The notes under the pieces were generated by a model. It made no database searches and was not told where the DNA came from. It saw only the letters and a program-made list of their open reading frames with translations. Position numbers and translations under genes: made by a program. Below, piece after piece: positions 1 through 7,797 of a stretch of DNA of 64,000 nucleotides. Position 1 is the stretch's first letter, and every line of letters starts with the position of its first letter. The stretch is from JAUYQR01 sp050632395 (GTDB lineage Bacteria > Pseudomonadota > Alphaproteobacteria > Rhodobacterales > Rhodobacteraceae), in NCBI RefSeq assembly GCF_050632395.1, contig NZ_CP192600.1:62001-126000 (forward strand), read 5' to 3'.

Positions 1-335
1 AAGCTCCCACCCGGTCGCTCCGGTCGATCGAGTATGATTTGCTGGCATTGACGACACAGCGCCTGACTGCCGCCTGGGCGCAGCGCGGCGAAAACTTCCC
101 GGCATTGGCCGCCGCGCTGGCGGACAACCAGCGCCTTTGGCTTACCTTGGCCGACGATGTCGCCGGTCCCGAGAATGCGCTGCCCTCCGCCCTGCGCGCG
201 CGGTTGTTCTATCTCTACGAATTCACCGTTCACCACAGTCGTGCCGTGTTGGACGGAGGTGGCAGCGTTGAGGTTCTGACCGATATCAACACCGCCGTGA
301 TGCGTGGCCTGCGTGGCCAGGGCGGTGTCGCATGA
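1..335 (+). CDS. flaF: Flagellar biosynthesis regulator FlaF (5' end cut by window edge)
   Basis: FlaF works with FlbT in alphaproteobacteria to match flagellin synthesis and secretion to assembly. The reading frame is open from base 3 and gives A-P-T-R-S-L-R-S-I-E-Y-D before the first usable start (TTG at 39). That stretch resembles the usual FlaF N-terminus, so the gene most likely begins upstream of the window and the TTG is internal. The core contains the family-like run WLTLADDVAGPENALP followed by LRARLFYLYEFTVHHS. Its stop overlaps the flbT start by 4 bases (ATGA), so the two are probably translationally coupled. Identity is confident from motif and neighbour; the true start is not visible. 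Confidence 0.9.
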   Translation, partial: APTRSLRSIEYDLLALTTQRLTAAWAQRGENFPALAAALADNQRLWLTLADDVAGPENALPSALRARLFYLYEFTVHHSRAVLDGGGSVEVLTDINTAVMRGLRGQGGVA

Positions 336-736
336 CGGGGCTGGTGCTCAAACTCGGGCCGCATGAACGGGTGCTGATCAACGGTGCGGTCGTCGAAAAC
401 GGTGATCGTCGGTCCCGGCTCGCCATCATGACGCCGAACGCCAACATCCTGCGGCTGCGTGACGCGATCCATCCAGAACAGGTGAATACGCCGGTCCGCA
501 GGGTGTGCTACATCGCTCAGATGGTCCTGTCGGGCAACGCCGAGGCATCTGATGCGCGGATGCAGCTCCTCCGCGGCATCGAGCAGTTGAGTCAGGTGTT
601 GACCGATCATGACAGCCGCACCCAGCTGACGATTGCCAGCACCGCCGTGCTGGAGGATCAGCATTACCAGGCGTTGAAAGCCCTTCGCAGCCTTTTGCCC
701 CGTGAGGAACGCCTCTTCGCCGCTGCACGGGTATGA
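332..736 (+). CDS. flbT: Flagellar biosynthesis repressor FlbT
   Basis: 134 residues, the normal length for FlbT, a post-transcriptional regulator that in Caulobacter acts on flagellin mRNA stability and translation. The N-terminus (GLVLKLGPHERVLINGAVVENG) and the central region with RDAIHPEQVNTPVRRVCYIAQ match the family pattern as I know it. ATG at 332 overlaps the flaF stop, and its own stop overlaps the next start (ATGA at 733). flaF, flbT and the DUF1217 gene therefore form one tightly coupled unit. Cytoplasmic; no signal peptide or membrane segment. Confidence 0.92.
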   Translation: MTGLVLKLGPHERVLINGAVVENGDRRSRLAIMTPNANILRLRDAIHPEQVNTPVRRVCYIAQMVLSGNAEASDARMQLLRGIEQLSQVLTDHDSRTQLTIASTAVLEDQHYQALKALRSLLPREERLFAAARV

Positions 737-1524
737 GCTTTCAACCAGTCCTGGCCTTGGGCGGCCTCGCCGGCTGGGGATTTCTGAAGCGTACGATGGC
801 GGTTCAACAGGCGGCCCAGCAGGCCGTGCCCGCAAATCAGCGCGACGAAGCCTATTTCCGCGACAGGATCGGCAAGATTGATACGGCAGAACAGCTGGTG
901 GCGGACAAACGGCTGCTCCGTATTGCCCTGACGGCCTTCGGGCTTGAAGCTGACATGAACAGCGGGGCCTTCATCCGCAAGGTTCTGACGGATGGAACGC
1001 TGAAGGACGGCACGCTGTCGGGAAAGCTTGCAAACAAGCAGTATCAGAAGCTGTCCGCCGCCTTTGGCTTCGGCGACTTTTCAGTGCCGCGCACCAAGCT
1101 GTCGGATTTCCCCGACAAGATTCTGGCGCAATACCAAGCCCGGCAATTTGAAACCGCGGTCGGCACCCAGAACAACAGCTTTCGCCTGGCGATGAACGCT
1201 CAGCGAGAGCTTCCCGCCCTCGCCGGACAAAAGATCAGCGAGACGGCGAAATGGTTCACGATCCTCGGCAACCCGCCGCTGCGAGAGGTCGTTCAAACCG
1301 CGCTCGGCCTGCCAAGAAGCTTTGCCTCGATCGACATTGATCAACAGGTCGCAGTGCTGCAAACGCGCGCCGAGGCGGCGTTCGGCAGCGAAGGCGTCAG
1401 CCAGTTCGCCCACCCCGCGACGCTGGAAGCTTTGACACAGCGCTTTCTGACACGTTCAGACAGTCAGACGCAGGGCAATGCCTCCTCTCCGGGGGCCATT
1501 GCGTTGCAGCTTTTGCGGCGTTGA
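733..1524 (+). CDS. DUF1217-type flagellar-locus protein
   Basis: 263 residues. The middle section (about 40-120), with DRIGKIDTAEQLVADKRLLRIALTAFGL and the following A-F-I-R-K-V-L-T-D-G pattern, resembles DUF1217, a family found almost only in alphaproteobacterial flagellar clusters. No biochemical role is established that I can name. The first about 20 residues are hydrophobic and Gly/Ala-rich but do not form a convincing cleavable signal. It overlaps flbT by 4 bases, so production is probably tied to the FlaF/FlbT pair. Its stop lies against the convergent fliI stop at 1525. Family assignment is from recognition, not alignment. Confidence 0.75.
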   Translation: MSFQPVLALGGLAGWGFLKRTMAVQQAAQQAVPANQRDEAYFRDRIGKIDTAEQLVADKRLLRIALTAFGLEADMNSGAFIRKVLTDGTLKDGTLSGKLANKQYQKLSAAFGFGDFSVPRTKLSDFPDKILAQYQARQFETAVGTQNNSFRLAMNAQRELPALAGQKISETAKWFTILGNPPLREVVQTALGLPRSFASIDIDQQVAVLQTRAEAAFGSEGVSQFAHPATLEALTQRFLTRSDSQTQGNASSPGAIALQLLRR

Positions 1525-2835
1525 TCAGGCTGACAGGCAGGCCGCAAGGCGCTCGAAACTGCCCGCGATCCCGGTCGCCGGCGCAGGTTCGGCAAGATAG
1601 CCATCAAGTAACGGCCAGAGCGCAATCGCACGGTCGATCACCGGGTCGGAGCCCGCCGCATAAAGACCGGCCTGAATCATCAACTCCGCCCTGTCATATG
1701 CACCAAGGAGTCGCCGGGCGTCGGCGATCAGGACATTCTCTGCCGCAGTCGCCGCGTCCGGCAAGGACCGCGAGACCGAACGCAAGAGATCTATCGCAGG
1801 GAACCGGCCGCGTTCGGCGATGCGCCTGTCCATCACGACATGGCCATCCAGCACACCGCGCAGAATATCGGCCACCGGTTCATCCATGTCAGACCCAGCG
1901 ACAAGCACCGAAAACACCGCCGTGATATCCCCCGCGCCCTGAGGCCCCGGACCCGCCCGTTCCGCGAGGCCCATAATCGCGTGCGATAACGACGCGGGGT
2001 AGCCGCGCAGTGCTGCCGCCTCGCCACCTGCCAGCGCCACTTCGCGATGCGCCTCGGCAAAACGTGTCACACTGTCGACCAGCAACAGCACATGCATACC
2101 CTGATCCCGGAAATGCTCGGCCACGGCCATCGCCGTCAGGGCGCAAAGTCGCCGTGTCAGCGGCGACTGGTCAGAGGTGGCTGTAACCACGACCGACCGC
2201 GCCATTCCATCCGGTCCAAGCACATTTTCGGTAAACTCGCGCAGTTCGCGGCCGCGCTCGCCGACAAGGGCGATCACGACAACATCGGCCTCCACCCCCT
2301 TGGCGAACTTTGCCAGAAGCGACGATTTCCCGACGCCGGACCCCGCGAAGAGGCCGATCCGCTGCCCGCGGACCAAGGGCAAAAGCGTATCAAAGACAGC
2401 CACCCCGGTTTCCAGCCGCTGCCCCAGACGCCGCCGGGAAGCCGCCGCCGGAGCCGCCGCCCTAAGCGGCCGCGAGATCGCACCCCGCAGCAACATGCTG
2501 CCATCCAGCGGCCGACCGTAAGGGTCGATGATGCGCCCGATCCAGCTGTCGTCCGGCGCGATCCCGGCCTGACCCAGAAGATCGACACGGTCGCCGATTG
2601 CCGTCCCGTAGCCGGGGCCGTCCGGCAACACCGTTGCCGCACCTGCCTCAAGCTGAACGATTTCTCCTTCCAGACGCCCTGACGCGCTGTGAACGGCAAC
2701 CCTGTCGCCCAGCGCCGCTTGGTCGAGCCCGCTGGCAATCACTGTTCCACGCTGCAGGGCCTTCACCCTGCCCACCCTCAGAATTGGCCGCGTTCCTGCG
2801 ATTTCTGCCAGCAATCCGTCAAAAACTCCAGCCAC
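1525..2835 (-). CDS. fliI: Flagellum-specific ATPase FliI
   Basis: ATPase of the flagellar type III export apparatus, related to F1-ATPase beta, which unloads substrates at the export gate. With the GTG start at 2835 the protein is 436 residues, normal for FliI. Walker A (GLFAGSGVGKSS) is at about 161-172 and Walker B (VLLLVDS) at about 249-255, with VGERGRE between. The frame stays open to 3108, but that extension lacks FliI character and would overlap flgB. GTG at 2835 has GGGAG a few bases upstream. It is transcribed alone, convergent with DUF1217 and divergent from flgB across 84 bases that must hold both promoters. Confidence 0.95.
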   Translation of the reverse strand: MAGVFDGLLAEIAGTRPILRVGRVKALQRGTVIASGLDQAALGDRVAVHSASGRLEGEIVQLEAGAATVLPDGPGYGTAIGDRVDLLGQAGIAPDDSWIGRIIDPYGRPLDGSMLLRGAISRPLRAAAPAAASRRRLGQRLETGVAVFDTLLPLVRGQRIGLFAGSGVGKSSLLAKFAKGVEADVVVIALVGERGRELREFTENVLGPDGMARSVVVTATSDQSPLTRRLCALTAMAVAEHFRDQGMHVLLLVDSVTRFAEAHREVALAGGEAAALRGYPASLSHAIMGLAERAGPGPQGAGDITAVFSVLVAGSDMDEPVADILRGVLDGHVVMDRRIAERGRFPAIDLLRSVSRSLPDAATAAENVLIADARRLLGAYDRAELMIQAGLYAAGSDPVIDRAIALWPLLDGYLAEPAPATGIAGSFERLAACLSA

Positions 2836-2919
2836 GGGATTCTCCCTTTGTTCACGCTTACCCTTTCTAAAGGAATCACTCTTAAGCCTTGGTGAAAGCG
2901 GTCGAGGGAGAAGCCCACG

Positions 2920-3303
2920 ATGTTCGAGAAACTGGAACTGACACGGATGGCGCAGGCACTTGCCAGCCATGCAGGCGCACGGATGGGGGTCATTGCCCGC
3001 AACGTCGCCCATGCCGACACTCCGGGTTACAAGGCGCAGGATCTGCCGACCTTCGCGTCGGTGTTCAAGGCGGACGGCGAGGCGATGCGCGCTACCCGGC
3101 CCGGCCACCTGTCAGCGGGCTCCGCCATGGCGGACATGCACGCAGAAAACGCACCGGGGCGTGAGGCGCCCAACGGCAACACCGTTTCTCTCGAAGGTGA
3201 AATGGTCAAATCGGTCGAGGCGCGGCAAAGCCACGAAATGGCGCTGGCGGTCTATCGGGCCACATCTGACGTGATCCGCGCCAGCCTTGGCCGGCCACGG
3301 TAA
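2920..3303 (+). CDS. flgB: Flagellar proximal rod protein FlgB
   Basis: 127 residues. Proximal rod subunit joining the MS-ring/FliE to the rod. The rod-family signature near the N-terminus (RNVAHADTPGYKA, about 27-39) and the C-terminal helix ending in VYRATSDVIRASLGRPR are typical. It opens a rightward operon flgB-flgC-fliE-fliQ-flgF-flgG-flgA-flgH-fliL-like with very short or overlapping junctions. It is exported by the type III route without a cleavable signal. The promoter must lie in the 84-base divergent gap with fliI; I saw no convincing full CtrA or sigma-54 site there. Confidence 0.95.
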   Translation: MFEKLELTRMAQALASHAGARMGVIARNVAHADTPGYKAQDLPTFASVFKADGEAMRATRPGHLSAGSAMADMHAENAPGREAPNGNTVSLEGEMVKSVEARQSHEMALAVYRATSDVIRASLGRPR

Positions 3304-3314
3304 GGGCGCGGATC

Positions 3315-3698
3315 ATGGGCAATGACCTTCTCACCTCGCTCAACTTCGCCGCCTCGGGCATGGAGACGCAGGCAATGCGCCTGCGGCATGTGTCTGAAAA
3401 CATCGCCAACGCCGATACCCCCGGCTACCACCGCAAGGTTATGAGCTTTGACGAGGCGATGGATACCGGCCTCGTCACTCCCGGCCCGGTCCGGCTGGAC
3501 CACTCCGAACTGCAGACAATCTACGACCCCGGCCACCCGCTGGCCGATGCAACCGGTCACTATCAGGGATCGAATGTCGATCTGGTGATCGAAATCGCTG
3601 ACGCGCGCGAAGCGCAGCGCAGCTACGAGGCAAACCTCCGGATGTTCGATCAGACGCGTCAGATGACGCAAAGCCTGTTCGATCTTCTGCGGCGGTAA
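3315..3698 (+). CDS. flgC: Flagellar proximal rod protein FlgC
   Basis: 127 residues. Second proximal rod protein. It carries SENIANADTPGYHRK (about 29-43) and the rod-protein C-terminal helix with the pattern AREAQRSYEANLRMFDQTRQM. It is slightly shorter than the enterobacterial protein but normal for this class of bacteria. It lies 11 bases after flgB, in the same operon. Confidence 0.95.
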   Translation: MGNDLLTSLNFAASGMETQAMRLRHVSENIANADTPGYHRKVMSFDEAMDTGLVTPGPVRLDHSELQTIYDPGHPLADATGHYQGSNVDLVIEIADAREAQRSYEANLRMFDQTRQMTQSLFDLLRR

Positions 3699-3710
3699 TG
3701 GAGCTCCAGA

Positions 3711-4001
3711 ATGGATGTCAAAACCTCTTTCGTCAGCCAGGCCTATGCCAACGCTAAAACGGCGGCGGCACCCCAGCCAAAGGCAGAATCGGCGGGTGAC
3801 GGGTTCGCTCGGCTGGCCGGCAACTTCATGTCGAGCCTGCAGGAGCATGAAAACACCGCCCGCGCCGCCATGACCGGAGGGGCCGATCCGCACGCGCTGG
3901 TGCAGGCGCTTGCCTCGTCTCAGTTGGCCGTGGAAACCGTGGCCACGGTCCGGGATCGCGTGGTCGAGGCCTACCAGGAAATCCTAAGGATGCCGGTATG
4001 A
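3711..4001 (+). CDS. fliE: MS-ring/rod adaptor FliE
   Basis: 96 residues. FliE sits between the FliF MS-ring and the proximal rod and is an early export substrate. The C-terminal half (residues 41-96), with a helical region rich in A/V/L ending RDRVVEAYQEILRMPV, is the conserved FliE part; the N-terminus is variable as usual. The stop overlaps the fliQ start by 4 bases. Confidence 0.93.
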   Translation: MDVKTSFVSQAYANAKTAAAPQPKAESAGDGFARLAGNFMSSLQEHENTARAAMTGGADPHALVQALASSQLAVETVATVRDRVVEAYQEILRMPV

Positions 4002-4264
4002 CCGAAGCGACGATCTTCGACACCCTGCGTCAGGGCCTTTGGGTATCAGTGCTGATCTCGGCCCCGCTGCTGACAGTAGCGCTGGTCGCAGGCGTGGTGG
4101 TGGGCCTCTTTCAGGCCCTCACGTCGATCCAGGAAACCACGCTGACCTTCGTTCCCAAGGCCGCCCTCATGGTCGCGGTCTTCTGGGTCTCGATGAGCTT
4201 CATGACCTCGACCCTGGTGTCGTTCTTTTCCGACACCATCATCCCCCAGATCGCGGGGTTCTGA
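3998..4264 (+). CDS. fliQ: Flagellar export gate protein FliQ
   Basis: 88 residues with two hydrophobic helices (about 15-38 and 50-72) flanking a short polar loop containing the family motif QALTSIQETTLTFVPK. It is a subunit of the FliP5Q4R1 export gate in the inner membrane. It is translationally coupled to fliE (overlap of 4), and flgF starts 1 base after its stop. Its partners fliP and fliR are elsewhere in the window. Confidence 0.95.
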   Translation: MTEATIFDTLRQGLWVSVLISAPLLTVALVAGVVVGLFQALTSIQETTLTFVPKAALMVAVFWVSMSFMTSTLVSFFSDTIIPQIAGF

Positions 4265-4265
4265 G

Positions 4266-4976
4266 ATGGACGCCGCAGGATACACCACGCTCACCCGGCA
4301 ATCGGGGCTGATGCGCGAAATGGCACAGGTAGCCAACAACATCGCCAACATCTCGACCACGGGGTTCCGGCGCGAAGGTGTGGTGTTCTCCGAATATGTC
4401 GCCGGAATGGATCACGACCCTTCGCTTTCGATGGCCAATGCAAGTGCGCGGCATGTCGATCTTCAGCAGGGCACGTCAAGCCAGACCGGCGGGGCTTTCG
4501 ATCTCGCGATTCAAGGCGACGGTTTTTTCCTTCTGGAAACGCCGCAGGGAGAGCGGTTGACGCGGGCCGGGGCTTTCCTGCCCTCGGCTGACGGCGAATT
4601 GGTCAATGCCGACGGCCTGCGCGTGCTTGATGCAGGCGGCGCGCCGATTCTCATCCCGCCGGATGCAAAGGGCGTCACGGTGGCAAGTGACGGCACCCTT
4701 TCGTCGGGCGGCGAACCGCTGGCCCGGATCGGCCTGTGGCAGCCTGTTGATCCGCTGACGCTGCGCCATGAAGGCGGCACCGTCTTTGCGGCGGGCGAGC
4801 TGGAGCCGGTTCAGGACGGCCAGATGCTGCAAGGCATGCTGGAAGACAGCAACGTCGAACCCGTCTCGGAAATTGCCCGGATGATAACTGTTCAGCGGGC
4901 CTATGAACTGGGTCAGAAGTTTCTCGATGCCGAGGATCAGCGGGTCCGCGGCGTCATACAAGCCCTTGGTCGGTAA
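4266..4976 (+). CDS. flgF: Flagellar rod protein FlgF
   Basis: 236 residues, normal for FlgF, a distal/mid rod subunit. The rod-family N-terminal motif NNIANISTTGFRREG (about 24-38), central DLAIQGDGFFLLETPQGERLTRAG, and the C-terminal helix with SEIARMITVQRAYELGQKF are all present. It sits directly upstream of flgG as in most flagellar clusters. It is shorter than FlgG, lacking part of the variable middle domain, which separates the two. Confidence 0.94.
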   Translation: MDAAGYTTLTRQSGLMREMAQVANNIANISTTGFRREGVVFSEYVAGMDHDPSLSMANASARHVDLQQGTSSQTGGAFDLAIQGDGFFLLETPQGERLTRAGAFLPSADGELVNADGLRVLDAGGAPILIPPDAKGVTVASDGTLSSGGEPLARIGLWQPVDPLTLRHEGGTVFAAGELEPVQDGQMLQGMLEDSNVEPVSEIARMITVQRAYELGQKFLDAEDQRVRGVIQALGR

Positions 4977-4985
4977 GGAAAACAC

Positions 4986-5771
4986 ATGAAAGCGCTTCAG
5001 ATTGCAGCCACCGGAATGGCGGCCCAGCAGATGAAGGTCGACGTTGTCTCGAACAACCTCGCCAACATGTCGACCACCGGCTACAACCCGCGCCGGGCGG
5101 ATTTCGCCGACCTCACCTACCAGCAGATGGCGCGCCCCGGCAGCGTCACCGCCGAGAACGGCGCGATGCTGCCCACCGGCATCCAGATCGGCCTTGGCGT
5201 CCGGCCTGCCTCGGTTTCGGTCGTGCTTGGGCAAGGCTCGCTGGACGCGACCGGCGCAGACCTTGATCTGGCGATTGATGGCAATGGCTATATCGAGGTC
5301 ACGCTGCCGTCGGGCGGCTCGGCCTATACCCGGGACGGGGCGCTGAAGCGGTCGGCAGATGGGCAGATCGTCACGTCCGATGGCCATCCGGTTGCACCCG
5401 GCATTACCATACCGTCCGATGCACGCGGCATCACGATCAGCCCGTCGGGCGAAGTCTACGCCGACTTCGCCGATCGGGTGGACCCCGAATTGATCGGATC
5501 GCTGACCCTGACGTCCTTCGTCAACGAAAAGGGGCTGGAGGCGATCGGCTCGAACCTCTTTCTGGAAAGCCCGGCCTCGGGTCCGCCCACCACCGCCCCA
5601 CCGGGGCTGGAGGGGCTGGGCACGCTCAGGCAGGGGTATCTTGAGGGCAGTTCCGTCGATGCGGTGCGCGAAGTCACCGAATTGATCAAGGCCCAGCGCG
5701 GTTACGAGTTGAACGCCAAGGTCATCACCGCAGCAGATCAGATGCTGTCTGCCACCACGCAGGTGCGTTGA
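4986..5771 (+). CDS. flgG: Flagellar distal rod protein FlgG
   Basis: 261 residues, the usual FlgG length. Motifs: SNNLANMSTTGYNPRRADF (about 22-40), DLDLAIDGNGYIEV, and C-terminal GSSVDAVREVTELIKAQRGYELNAKV. It builds the distal rod that passes through the P and L rings. Its TGA stop overlaps the flgA ATG by one base (TGATG), indicating coupled translation. Confidence 0.96.
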   Translation: MKALQIAATGMAAQQMKVDVVSNNLANMSTTGYNPRRADFADLTYQQMARPGSVTAENGAMLPTGIQIGLGVRPASVSVVLGQGSLDATGADLDLAIDGNGYIEVTLPSGGSAYTRDGALKRSADGQIVTSDGHPVAPGITIPSDARGITISPSGEVYADFADRVDPELIGSLTLTSFVNEKGLEAIGSNLFLESPASGPPTTAPPGLEGLGTLRQGYLEGSSVDAVREVTELIKAQRGYELNAKVITAADQMLSATTQVR

Positions 5772-6190
5772 TGCGCAGCCTTGTTCTTGCCCTCTTGATC
5801 GCACAGCCGGTGGCCGCCGAGAGCCTTGTCGCCACCCGCACGATCCGCGCGCAGGCGGTGATCGCCCCGGATGACCTGACGCTCGTCGACGCAGAAGTGC
5901 CGGACGCGCTGACCGATCCGGCACAGGCCGTGGGGCAGGAAGCGCGGATCACGATCTACGCCGGGCGCCCCTTGCGGCTTGCCGACCTGGGCCCGGCTGC
6001 GGTGATCGACCGAAATCAGGTGGTGCCGCTGGTCTATCTGGCCGGCGGTCTGGCGATCACGACCGAAGGCCGGGCCCTGGCGCGCGGGTCCGAAGGCGAC
6101 GTGATCCGGGTCATCAATCTTGGGTCCCGCACCACCGTTAGCGGCCGGGTCGGGCCGGACGGAACTGTGTATGTAGGCGTGGAGAATTAA
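5771..6190 (+). CDS. flgA: P-ring assembly chaperone FlgA
   Basis: 139 residues starting at ATG 5771; a TTG three bases earlier is less likely. An N-terminal signal peptide is visible (RSLVLALLIAQPVAAES, cleavage near residue 17). The rest is an SAF/FlgA-type domain with the end pattern G-R-A-L-A-R-G-S-E-G-D-V-I-R-V-I-N. FlgA is a periplasmic chaperone for P-ring protein FlgI. It is shorter than the enterobacterial protein (about 219), as is common in alphaproteobacteria. flgI is not next to it and is absent from the window. Confidence 0.9.
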   Translation: MRSLVLALLIAQPVAAESLVATRTIRAQAVIAPDDLTLVDAEVPDALTDPAQAVGQEARITIYAGRPLRLADLGPAAVIDRNQVVPLVYLAGGLAITTEGRALARGSEGDVIRVINLGSRTTVSGRVGPDGTVYVGVEN

Positions 6191-6916
6191 GTGACGAAAC
6201 TCAATCTGATGGTTCTGCTGGTGGTCCTCACCGGGTGCGGCAAGCTTGGGCAGGTCGGGCGGGCGCCCGCCTTTTCGCCACTGGAAGGTGGCACCCAATA
6301 CTCCGCCATGTATGCCTCCGAAATGCCCGAAGATGTGCTTCCCCCCGGCCCGTCCGACGGATCGTCGCTGTGGGATGCGGGAACAGCCTCGCTGTTCGGC
6401 GATCGCCGGGCGGCCCAGCGGGGCGACATCCTCACCGTCGTGATCGAGATCGACGACGAGGCGTCGATCCGCAATTCCAGCGGCCGCAGCAGGTCGGGTT
6501 CGGTGAACGCCGGCTTACCGGAGTTCGTGGGCATTCCGCAGCGCATCGACGAAGGCCTGCCCGACGGCGCCAGCATGGCCAACGCGTTCGAGACGAATTC
6601 CTCCTCAACCTTCCAGGGCAACGGGTCGGTTGCGCGGAAGGAAAAGCTGACGCTTCGAGTGGCCGCGACCGTGGTTGAGGAACTGCCGAATGGCGTCCTC
6701 AGGATCGAAGGCCAGCAGGAAGTGCGGGTCAACTTCGAGCTGCGTGAGCTTGTCGTCACCGGCTACGTCCGCCCGATCGACGTGTCACGGCAGAACGAGA
6801 TCACCTATGACAAGATCGCCGGGGCGCGGATCGCCTACGGCGGGCGCGGCCAGATAACCGACATGCAGCAGCCGACTTATGGCCAGCAAGTCGCCGACAC
6901 CGTGTTGCCGTTCTGA
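6191..6916 (+). CDS. flgH: Flagellar L-ring lipoprotein FlgH
   Basis: 241 residues from a GTG start at 6191, preceded by GGAG with 6-base spacing. The N-terminus is a lipoprotein signal with lipobox L-T-G-C; Cys16 is the predicted lipidated residue. The L-ring region includes SLFGDRRAAQRGDILTVVIEIDDEAS and VSRQNEITYDKIAGARIAYGGRG. FlgH forms the outer-membrane L-ring bushing around the rod. The stop overlaps the next start by 1 base. Confidence 0.95.
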   Translation: MTKLNLMVLLVVLTGCGKLGQVGRAPAFSPLEGGTQYSAMYASEMPEDVLPPGPSDGSSLWDAGTASLFGDRRAAQRGDILTVVIEIDDEASIRNSSGRSRSGSVNAGLPEFVGIPQRIDEGLPDGASMANAFETNSSSTFQGNGSVARKEKLTLRVAATVVEELPNGVLRIEGQQEVRVNFELRELVVTGYVRPIDVSRQNEITYDKIAGARIAYGGRGQITDMQQPTYGQQVADTVLPF

Positions 6917-7434
6917 TGCTGGGCAAGGCTCTTCCGGTTCTGCTTGCCGTGCTCGGCCTCGGGGGCGGCACCGCAGCCGGCCTTTTCCTGCGCCCCGCAG
7001 ACCATCCGGAAACCGCCGCAGAAAGCCAGGCGGCCGAATCCGGCGACGCGGAAATCAGCCCAGAGGCTGAAGGCGACACCGGCCACGAGGCCGGTTCCGA
7101 AGATGCTCAGTTGCCGGACTATGTGAAGATGAACAACCAGTTCGTCGTCCCGGTCGTATCCGAAGGCCGGGTCACGGCGATGGTCGTGCTGTCGCTCAGT
7201 CTGGAAGTGGCGACGGGCAGCACCGAAGCAGTCTATGCACGCGAACCGAAACTGCGCGACGCGTTCCTGCAGGTGTTGTTCGATCATGCCAATGTCGGCG
7301 GTTTCAATGGCTCGTTCACGGATGGCTCGAACCTGATCTCGCTGCGCACCAGTCTGCGGGAAGCAGCCGGCATGATCATCGGTGACACGATCAAGGATGT
7401 CCTGATCACCGACATCGCGCGCCAGGACGGCTGA
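6916..7434 (+). CDS. FliL-family membrane protein (first of two)
   Basis: 172 residues with one N-terminal membrane helix (about 5-26), an acidic linker (about 28-65), and a C-terminal periplasmic domain. That domain contains a FliL-like pattern: V-V-P-V-V-S-E-G-R-V, L-E-V-A-T-G, and R-D-A-F-L-Q-V-L-F-D. FliL proteins associate with the stator and MS-ring in the inner membrane. A second, more typical FliL lies at 16628-17107 beside motE. This copy ends the flgB operon and overlaps flgH by one base. FliL assignment is by topology and motif recognition and is less certain than for the other copy. Confidence 0.65.
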   Translation: MLGKALPVLLAVLGLGGGTAAGLFLRPADHPETAAESQAAESGDAEISPEAEGDTGHEAGSEDAQLPDYVKMNNQFVVPVVSEGRVTAMVVLSLSLEVATGSTEAVYAREPKLRDAFLQVLFDHANVGGFNGSFTDGSNLISLRTSLREAAGMIIGDTIKDVLITDIARQDG

Positions 7435-7443
7435 CCCGCCCGA

Positions 7444-7797
7444 TCAGGGGGCGCGCGGCTTTTCCCGTGCCTGCCGTGCCGCAAGCCCGCGCAGCGCTTC
7501 AGCCCTTCCGAAAGCCAGTGACGCTGCCGACCGGGCCGCCATCCACTCGACGGTCTGACGCGCGATCAGCGCGTTCAGCTCGGTCCGGCGCAGGTCGGCC
7601 CAACGCTCGTAGGCAAGGCTGACCTGACCGGCGATCGGCAAGGGCAGGTCGTGGTCGGTCGGTGGCAGGTCGAGGGCAGCGATCTGCCTCCGGCTTCGGT
7701 CCCGGGCCGCTGCGGCCAAGCGCAACTGTTGCAGCCGTTGATCCAGAACCAGCGCGGTGAGGGCGATGAGGTTCGCGACATCGCTCTTTTGTGTCAT
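7444..7797 (-). CDS. Hypothetical coiled-coil protein after flhB
   Basis: 117 residues, Arg/Ala/Leu-rich, predicted largely helical with no signal or membrane segment. It overlaps the end of flhB by 4 bases (ATGA) and is the last gene of the leftward flhA-fliR-flhB operon, so a role in flagellar export or assembly is likely. Its size and helical character would suit a FliJ-like stalk protein, and no other fliJ is visible in the window. I see no diagnostic FliJ motif, so the function stays open. Confidence 0.6.
   Translation of the reverse strand: MTQKSDVANLIALTALVLDQRLQQLRLAAAARDRSRRQIAALDLPPTDHDLPLPIAGQVSLAYERWADLRRTELNALIARQTVEWMAARSAASLAFGRAEALRGLAARQAREKPRAP

Noticed and set aside
2836..2919. 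Possible CtrA half-sites (TTTA-N7-TAAG, CTTAAG) before flgB
   Set aside because: Only about 5 of 8 consensus positions match; not better than chance in this setting.
2836..3108. N-terminal extension of FliI
   Set aside because: It overlaps flgB and has no FliI character; GTG 2835 has a binding site and gives 436 residues.
4476..5924. A 482-codon leftward frame across flgF and flgG
   Set aside because: Antisense shadow; both rod genes have full family motifs on the plus strand.
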